From Odiellus spinosus (Eukaryota; Arthropoda; Arachnida; Opiliones; Phalangiidae): a DNA stretch of 64,000 nucleotides. The stretch spans positions 18,047,728-18,111,727 of the forward strand of contig OY987229.1 in assembly GCA_963920705.1 (NCBI GenBank). Direction: 5' to 3'. This document shows positions 57,605 through 64,000 of the stretch, in pieces. Numbering within the stretch: the first letter of the stretch is position 1; the number at the start of each line of letters is the position of its first letter. Both the position numbers and the translations under genes were made by a program. A model generated the notes under the pieces. That model ran no database searches. It saw only the letters and a list, made by a program, of their open reading frames with translations, and was not told the DNA's origin.

Positions 57605-60589
57605 ATTTTAATATTATCGCAGGTAAATCATGCTTCAAGTTCACAACAATGCAAATGATTGGTACGTGGTTCTGAAAGTTTGGTCGTCAGAGCTTTTGCC
57701 CGAGGAGAGAGGGAAAAAAGCCTAAAACTATCAACGGTCGATATACGAAATTCAAAATGGTCCGCTAGTGGTTGAGATCGGAACTAAGTAGGCGGTGCTA
57801 ATATCGTGATATTATTACAAGTTTGTTCACCGTGGTCAACAAATTTTATGTATCAATGAAACAATCTCGATTTACTATAGAGTTCCCCTTTCATATTTTA
57901 AATCATTAAAGAAAATAGTATGACCTTTGATCTTTTCAATCGATAGGCTTCTATCGGAATATTCCCACCCCTTTTTCATTTAAACCGAGACATTCACCTT
58001 AAATTGGCAAACACGAGCGTGAGAGTGTAAGCAAGATCTTTAGTCTTCGTCGTCGTAATTAGGTCGAAGCTTTATTCTCAGTTTACTCTAGGTTATATAG
58101 GACGTATTTAAAATAGCAACACGCGTGCGACACGCAGAGCGTTCAAGAAGATTATACGCTATCCTTACCACTCATCCTATAAGAGATCTCGCTCATCTCC
58201 TCACTTATCCCCCTTCACCCGGTTCCTGATTACATAAATCCTCTAAAGAGGGATCGCTGAACGGGCGAAGATCTTACACACCTAATAACACCTTCCAATA
58301 TACACAGTATAGTCAACAAGGAAAATGAGACGTATAAGAAGGTTGGGAAACTCCTTTGAAAATTATTACTTCGCGACCAAGAATATTTAAAGGTGAAACT
58401 AATTTTTTCTGTTCCCCTGAAAAAAACCGAACCAAAAAAGCGGGGCAGGACCGGCCGGTATAGTCCTAGACGTTTGTTCTTTTATTAAATTTGGGAAATA
58501 CGTGTATTATAACTTAGCTGTCTTGTTTGGTCATTTGGTTTAATCCATATCTATGTATAGCTCGGCGCGGGCGTACCTTTCCCTCGACGCTTAGTCGGCG
58601 TGTTGTTTGCGTTGCACTCTATATTACGCGAAGACCGTTACACCTTTAGGTCTTATCTCGTAACACCTTCAATGGATAGTAACTTCCGTTAATGGCGAAG
58701 GAAGCGAGACAACGTTAATTGGCAGCGTAACACCATTAAATATGCCTCGTCCTAGAAGCGTCTTTAAGGCTGAAAACTTAAATTGGCTACACACGCTCTC
58801 CGGGAGCTAAAAAGGGGTTATCCTCGCCTCGATATTTCTGGGGTGTTATATTTGTTCTTTAACGTGGGGAATTTTTACGATAAGTTTTAGTAATGCAAAT
58901 ATTTGTCGCGTATTATATGAGAACTTTTTCGTTAACAAAATATATTGAAAGTTTAGAATATAGGCCCAACTAACACCCCCGCAATGCGTTTGAATTAAAT
59001 ATTGAAATTATAACTTCATATACCCGCGAGTCTAAAATGAAACTCGTTAAAAATATAATTGATATACGATTAAATATTCTTTCAAAGGTTTCGAGGTATT
59101 TCATAATTATTGATCAAAGTTGTGAAATGGTTTCGCTAACTCTAAAATATTTTTTTTTATATTTCAGATTGAAAATTAGGCTAAAAGTCTAAATAAGATG
59201 AGGGCATTGAGTGTCTAGAAATGGTTCGACATCCAGTTGAACTTTCTATAAATTGAACTTTGATATTTCTATTATCTCTGCATCCAAAAATTCATTAAAC
59301 AATTAAAAAGGTTGTTTTAATTAATGGCGCACTTAAAGAATTGATAAAAAAGACAGACTTTTTTAGATTACTTAGAATAATAAGTATAATTACTAAAATT
59401 ATAATACTTTTTTTTAAGAAATTAACTTTGAAGAGCGATCATAACGGGTTTTTCTTTCATTTAAGAAATATAATTCAATAAACTAAACTAAATTTATTTA
59501 AATTGTACCTTTATAACCTCTTTAAAACTAAGCCTAGGCTTACGTAGTATACATAGGATAGTTAATAAAATAATAGAAATGTTATTTCGTTACTTTATGC
59601 TCCCTTTAAATTTAGGATAAAAATATTTTAATAACGTTTCGTCGGCTTCTTACGATGTTTTTACAAATTTATGGGATTAAATACAGAAACCTAAAGATAT
59701 ACGATTATAGCCTTTAGCTTTTCAAATATTTGAATTTAAAATTGGAATACCTTAAAGCTAATCTCGGTAAGTTCGTTTCCCGGAATTAATTTTAATATCA
59801 GACACGTTCGGGAAAACTTAAGTGATTCTATCACCGGTTTCTCATAAAAATCAAGTGGAATTTATATTCAGATATTATAAGTTTACCACAAGTATGCTAC
59901 GATTTCTTTAGAATAACTTTACTCCCATGTTCTTACGTATTTAAATGTGTTCTTGATGATAAACATCCCAAATCTGGGTGTTCTGTTTAGACTTAATCTC
60001 TAGCGCTATTACGATCCTAGTGACAAACATCTTAGCTTATATTCTCATTATTTTAATCGTACTTAAAGAAATTAAACCTAGTCTAAACTTTATTCATCTT
60101 CGTGTTAGTGAATCCACGCAAAATTAACAATTTTAATTAGAATAATTACAACTAGACTCGCGCTACCTCGAACGCGAAAGCGTCACGTTCAAAGCGTTTT
60201 TAACTAATTGCTTAGTATCTTAAACTTTCTCGAGAGATTTTTCTAAACAGGGATTTTACCTCGAGATGGGAGGTATATTCATTAATTATAAAACAGGCCA
60301 TCCTTTTCAAGCATGGTTTGTAAAAACTACTTTTACCTCAATGAAATTTAAAGTTATATATTAATACGCGTTTGTGACAACTAGATTACGTGATTACTCG
60401 CGAACATAAGCAGACATACGGTTAGAAACAGAGCGCAATCTAACTTTGTGATAAATTGGAAGAAGCTTCAAATATTTTAAAACGTGTATTTCAATATCAC
60501 CACATTTTTAACAGGTGACCTATATAAATGTATATTTGAAGGGACACTGAAACAATGTGGTTAAGATTTGATTTGTGACGAAAACACTT
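57605..60589. other. Non-coding stretch
   Basis: No gene supported. 58561-58760 is richer in CpG than the rest (GGCGCGGGCG, CTCGACGCTTAGTCGGCG), but I see no promoter element or frame in it. Confidence 0.5.
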
Positions 60590-61440
60590 TCATTGAATTG
60601 TGCAGGAATAATTGTTTGCAAATGAGATTCGGTTATAAGACTAGCAATGTAGAAATCATTTTCCAATCCCCAACAATTGAAAAACAGTCTAATTCATTTA
60701 AATTAACCTAACTAGGAAATAGGAATAATTAAGACAGCTTCTATATGAATGGGTGCGTTGGAATAATTGTTGTAGATTTAATTTGGTTAAGACTAACAAG
60801 GTAAAAACCATTTTCCAATCTCTCCTCATTGAAAAACAGTCTCCAATTCATTTGAATTAACCAAACTAGGAAATAGGACTAATTAAAACAGCTTCTATAT
60901 GAATGGGTGCGTTGGAATAATTGTAGATTTGATTTGGTTAAGACTGACAATGTAAAAACCATTTTCCAATCTCTCCTCATTGAAAAACAGTCTCCAATTC
61001 ATTTGAATTAACCAAACTAGGAAATAGAACTAATTAAAATCGCTTCTATATGAATGGGTGCGTTGGAATAATTGCTGTAGATTTAATTTGGTTAAGACTG
61101 ACAATGTAAAAACCATTTTCCAATCTCTCCTCATTGAAAAACAGTCTCCAATTTATTTGAATTAACCAAACTAGGAAATAGGACTAATTAAAACAAGCTT
61201 CTATATGAATGGGTGCGTTGGAATAATTGTTGTAGATTTAATTTGGTTAGGACTAACAAGGTAAAAACCATTTTCCAATCTCTCCTCATTGAAAAACAGT
61301 CTCTAATTCATTTGAATTAACCAAAATAGGACATAGGACTAATTAAAACCCTTTCTAAGAATGGGTGCGCTGGAATAATTACTGCTTGCAATGTAGAAAC
61401 TATTTACCAATCCCCACCATAGAAAAACAGAACTGAATTT
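60590..61440 (+). repeat. ~154-bp tandem repeat, about 5.5 units
   Basis: GAATGGGTGCGTTGGAATAA starts at 60747, 60901, 61052, 61207 and (diverged) 61359, giving spacings of 154, 151, 155 and 152 bp. A decayed first unit begins near 60590 (GTGCAGGAATAATTG). Each unit has CCATTTTCCAATCTCTCC, GAAAAACAGTCTCCAATT and AACTAGGAAATAGGACTAAT. The outer units are most diverged and the middle ones nearly identical, as expected when arrays turn over by unequal exchange. Not coding. Confidence 0.95.
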
Positions 61441-63088
61441 TTCAATTTTGCGTGAACTAAATTATGATGAAGACTTTCAAGAAAAGCTAAAAACTAGAGT
61501 AGCAACTAAGGCGTATGAATATACAACGATAATTTCGCGAGGGATAAAAGTAGTTTCGTGATTCATGAACAGGTTTATTCTGATTGCCACGGCTTACTAT
61601 ATGTTTCGAAGCTCTACAAATCCCTTGGGATATTTCCGTGGAAAATACAACGCAATCATTTTGAAAGGTATATACGAGAGTATAAATAGATTGTTGATTG
61701 ATGAAAAAATACTTTTTATGTATAACTAAATTCCCGGAAGTGAAATGTATATAAAAGTTGTAAAATTGTCCTTCTACAGAAAAAAAAGGGGTGATTTTCC
61801 AAATGAGACCAATTACAAAAATAATGAGGAATTAAAAGTTGAAAATTTCTTATTCCATCATGACGTCAATAAAAACAAGATATGATTTAAATGTACATAA
61901 TAAAGTGATGCTGCCACCATTTTTTTCGGAGGTATTTAGTTTATATTTTAATCTTTATTCTTAAATTTTACCGCTTTGGGTTTGACGCGGTTTTAAGAAA
62001 GTTCAAAATGAAAATCTAAAAAAATTTAAAATTAAATATGTGGTAATATGGTGTTAGGAAATACGACAATTTTTTTTTTAACTACTTTTGGGATAAAACT
62101 AATCAATTTAATTAACAAGAGTGGTGACAGCAACACTTTAAAGAATTCCATGCATTCGGAAATTTGGTTGAGATGAAAATAAATTTAGGTCTTGACCAAT
62201 CTTGTTATTCATTAAACTAGGCTCAAAAAGTTTTGAAGTCTCAAACAAAAAAATAAAAATAATATTCCATTTTTAAGCCGCTTTACTTTTTTCGCTAGGG
62301 GGAAACTATAGAAACAAAGCTACGGATTTCATTTTTGTGACGTTTGAAATCTCATCTAAAATATGCATTTCTTATACCGGTTCATATTTTTGCTTTTTGA
62401 AGAAAACCAAGAGAAATATATGAAGTATATTCCACATCGAGTTGGAAGTAGAAAAGAGGCTATTCTACATACTATTTATTAACTTAAGACATAACATGGT
62501 GCCTATCTTTGAGCGTGTTGCCAACTTAAGGTTGAAAACATTCTACAATCGCCTCATACGTAATCTTTAAGATTTCAATTTAACTGTGTACATTAAACCA
62601 GGTGTAAGGTTTCTCTGTAGAGTCTTAACATCAAAATACAAAATTATCTATGTAAGTCTGTCCGTCTATTGGACGGAAACGCTGAAGTTTACAAGAAACG
62701 TTAGCAAAATGACTAACTGATACATTGTTAAAGTTCATAAGGAAAAAGTTGTTAATACAAACTCCTCTTGAACGCGAAGTTTTATTGCAAACGCGCTGTT
62801 TTAAATTTAACTTCAAGCTCGCGTGTTTGGATTCATTTCAATGTATATTATTATGTAACATAACTAATATAATTGTCATAAAATTGTGAATTCGGTCATT
62901 TTTGACGGGAAATATGTTAAAAATTAAACTCAAATGCGGACTCGTTATTTAAATATACTTTTACATTTAGATTTAAAACCTATTAATTGTTGAAATTAGT
63001 GTATCTCTTAATATGGGAATAAATCAAATACATTTCGAAATAATAGTTAGCTCTAAATAAATCTACAATTATGTAAGAAAACACGTTA
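61441..63088. other. AT-rich non-coding stretch
   Basis: No gene or ordered repeat recognised. Confidence 0.5.
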
Positions 63089-63095
63089 GTATAAC

Positions 63096-63386
63096 CGAGA
63101 AGGATCAGACAAGGAGAGGAAAAGTGTGGACGGCGCAGTTCCTACTGCGTCGGCCTAAACTCCCACTCTGGGAGAACGGGGGTAGAGATGTTTCGTGGTA
63201 AAATGTTGTCACGTGGGTAAAACGGATCCTTTATCAGCTTCGTAGTAGCCAACGACGCTAGTGACCACGTGACAACAGTTTACCTCGAGAATTCCCTATC
63301 CCCCTTTCCACCCGAGTGGGAGGTTGGCTCTTCTCTCTCTAACTCAACGCAGCCCTACTTTTCCTCTCCTTGTCTGATCCTTCTTG
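63096..63386 (+). mobile_element. Family B element, copy 2
   Basis: 291 bp and nearly identical to 48760-49049. The left end is CGAGAAGGATCAG and the right end the complement of CAAGAAGGATCAG. It is flanked by the perfect 7-bp duplication GTATAAC (63089-63095 and 63387-63393). It retains the paired GTCACGTG and CACGTGAC motifs. Differences include GGTAAAATG for GGTAACTTT and AGCTTCG for AGGCGCG. The high identity implies recent activity. Confidence 0.95.
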
Positions 63387-63393
63387 GTATAAC

Positions 63394-63900
63394 GTGTTTT
63401 AGAATCTTACGAGGGAGGCGATGGTAAGTATTTACATTGTTTTCACAGCAAATTTCGGATAGCCTTGATTTTCATAAATGAAGAAAAAAAAAATGTTTTA
63501 TGTCCTAGCAAAATAGCTCATTAATGAAAATCTTTTAAAAATATAATCTAGAATGCAGCGTGTTACGGAATAAAAAGGGAAGGAACCCCTAATAATCTGT
63601 AGTAACTTTTGATAGTGAGAATTGTTACAAGTCATCAATCTTATTTTTTGTCCTATCAAGAAGGGGTCTTTATGGCGAAAAATGTCCAAAACATTTGTCT
63701 TCAATGATTTAAATTTATATTTTTCCCCCTTCAGGAAAATGTCCTTAGCCGCTTTTATCTCGGTTTTTATACGCGCTAGTGAAAAAAATTGATATAATGA
63801 TGGAATTAGCTGTGATATATGATATAAAAGTTTCAACATAAATTTTAAATAAAAGTAAAATTTTTGGGGCATATTTTAGGTCAGATAGTAATCAATTTAA
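63394..63900. other. Non-coding stretch
   Basis: The 124-codon minus-strand frame at 63498-63872 has no recognisable domain. It is lysine-, phenylalanine- and isoleucine-rich, as expected from AT-rich DNA. Confidence 0.45.
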
Positions 63901-64000
63901 AGGAGGAATGTAGATTCCTTATCGTTTAAATAGGCGTAATAAATTAGTTTGGAAAATTAAAAAATATTAAGCTAGAAATTTTTAATTTTATCAGGGTTCG
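63901..64000 (+). mobile_element. Family D element, left end, cut by the window edge
   Basis: TTAA at 63897-63900, then AGGAGGAATG. GATTCCTTATCGTTTAAATA, GGCGTAATAAATTAG and TTAAGCTAGAAATTTTTAAT then follow the family D order with the first subterminal block deleted. It continues beyond the window. Confidence 0.7.

Noticed and set aside
1..64000. tRNA or rRNA genes
   Set aside because: I looked by eye for TPsiC-box-like GGTTCRANNCC phrases and rRNA-like blocks; none occurred with a plausible A box or acceptor stem. A tRNA scanner would be needed to exclude decayed copies.

Overview
The window is AT-rich eukaryotic DNA, most likely animal, and it looks like a gene desert or a very large intron. 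I found no protein-coding gene I could defend, no rRNA or tRNA gene, and no CRISPR array. Open frames are short, and most of the longest lie in tandem repeats or inverted-repeat elements. At about two-thirds AT, several chance open frames of around 100 codons are expected in six frames of 64 kb. An interstitial GGTTA tract (six units, the TTAGG telomere unit of many arthropods) and a TCAGTC initiator-like site hint at an arthropod. This is weak evidence and I do not name a species.

What the window does hold is non-autonomous DNA transposons and tandem repeats. (1) Family A (21649, 29330, 41605): about 340 bp, inverted ends beginning CAGAAG, and a perfect 7-bp target duplication at all three copies. 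(2) Family B (48760, 63096): about 290 bp, ends C[A/G]AGAAGGATCAG, also with perfect 7-bp duplications. (3) Family C (12996, 45280): 280-bp foldback elements flanked by TA, carrying YY1-, E-box- and ETS-like motifs. (4) Family D: TTAA-flanked palindromic elements with AGGGAGAATGCAACC ends. Full copies lie at 40551 and 55543, with half copies or ends at 6807, 18040, 31253, 37148, 46317, 53461 and 63901. (5) Single foldback or terminal-inverted elements lie at 1589, 11431, 21626, 50465, 51105, 53109 and 57501.

Tandem arrays: 40-bp degenerate (2395), 172 bp x3 (5479), 23 bp x18 (10097), 31 bp x26 (23244), 28 bp x15 (30365), 154 bp x~5.5 (60590), and an inverted pair of short-motif arrays around the GGTTA tract (44582-45045). 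The 23-, 31- and 28-bp arrays keep exact period with no indels. The 28-bp unit carries a perfect E2F-type core (GGCGCGAAA) in 13 of 15 units.

The best candidate for a real gene part is a promoter plus first exon at 47962-48135: three ACTTCCGG boxes, an initiator-like TCAGTC, then CAG|GTAAGT. A CpG-rich patch at 8800-8890 and a perfect GCGCATGCGC at 54853 are other possible regulatory sites. The most promising possibly undescribed features are the two element families sharing 7-bp target duplications and similar termini, and the E2F-site minisatellite.
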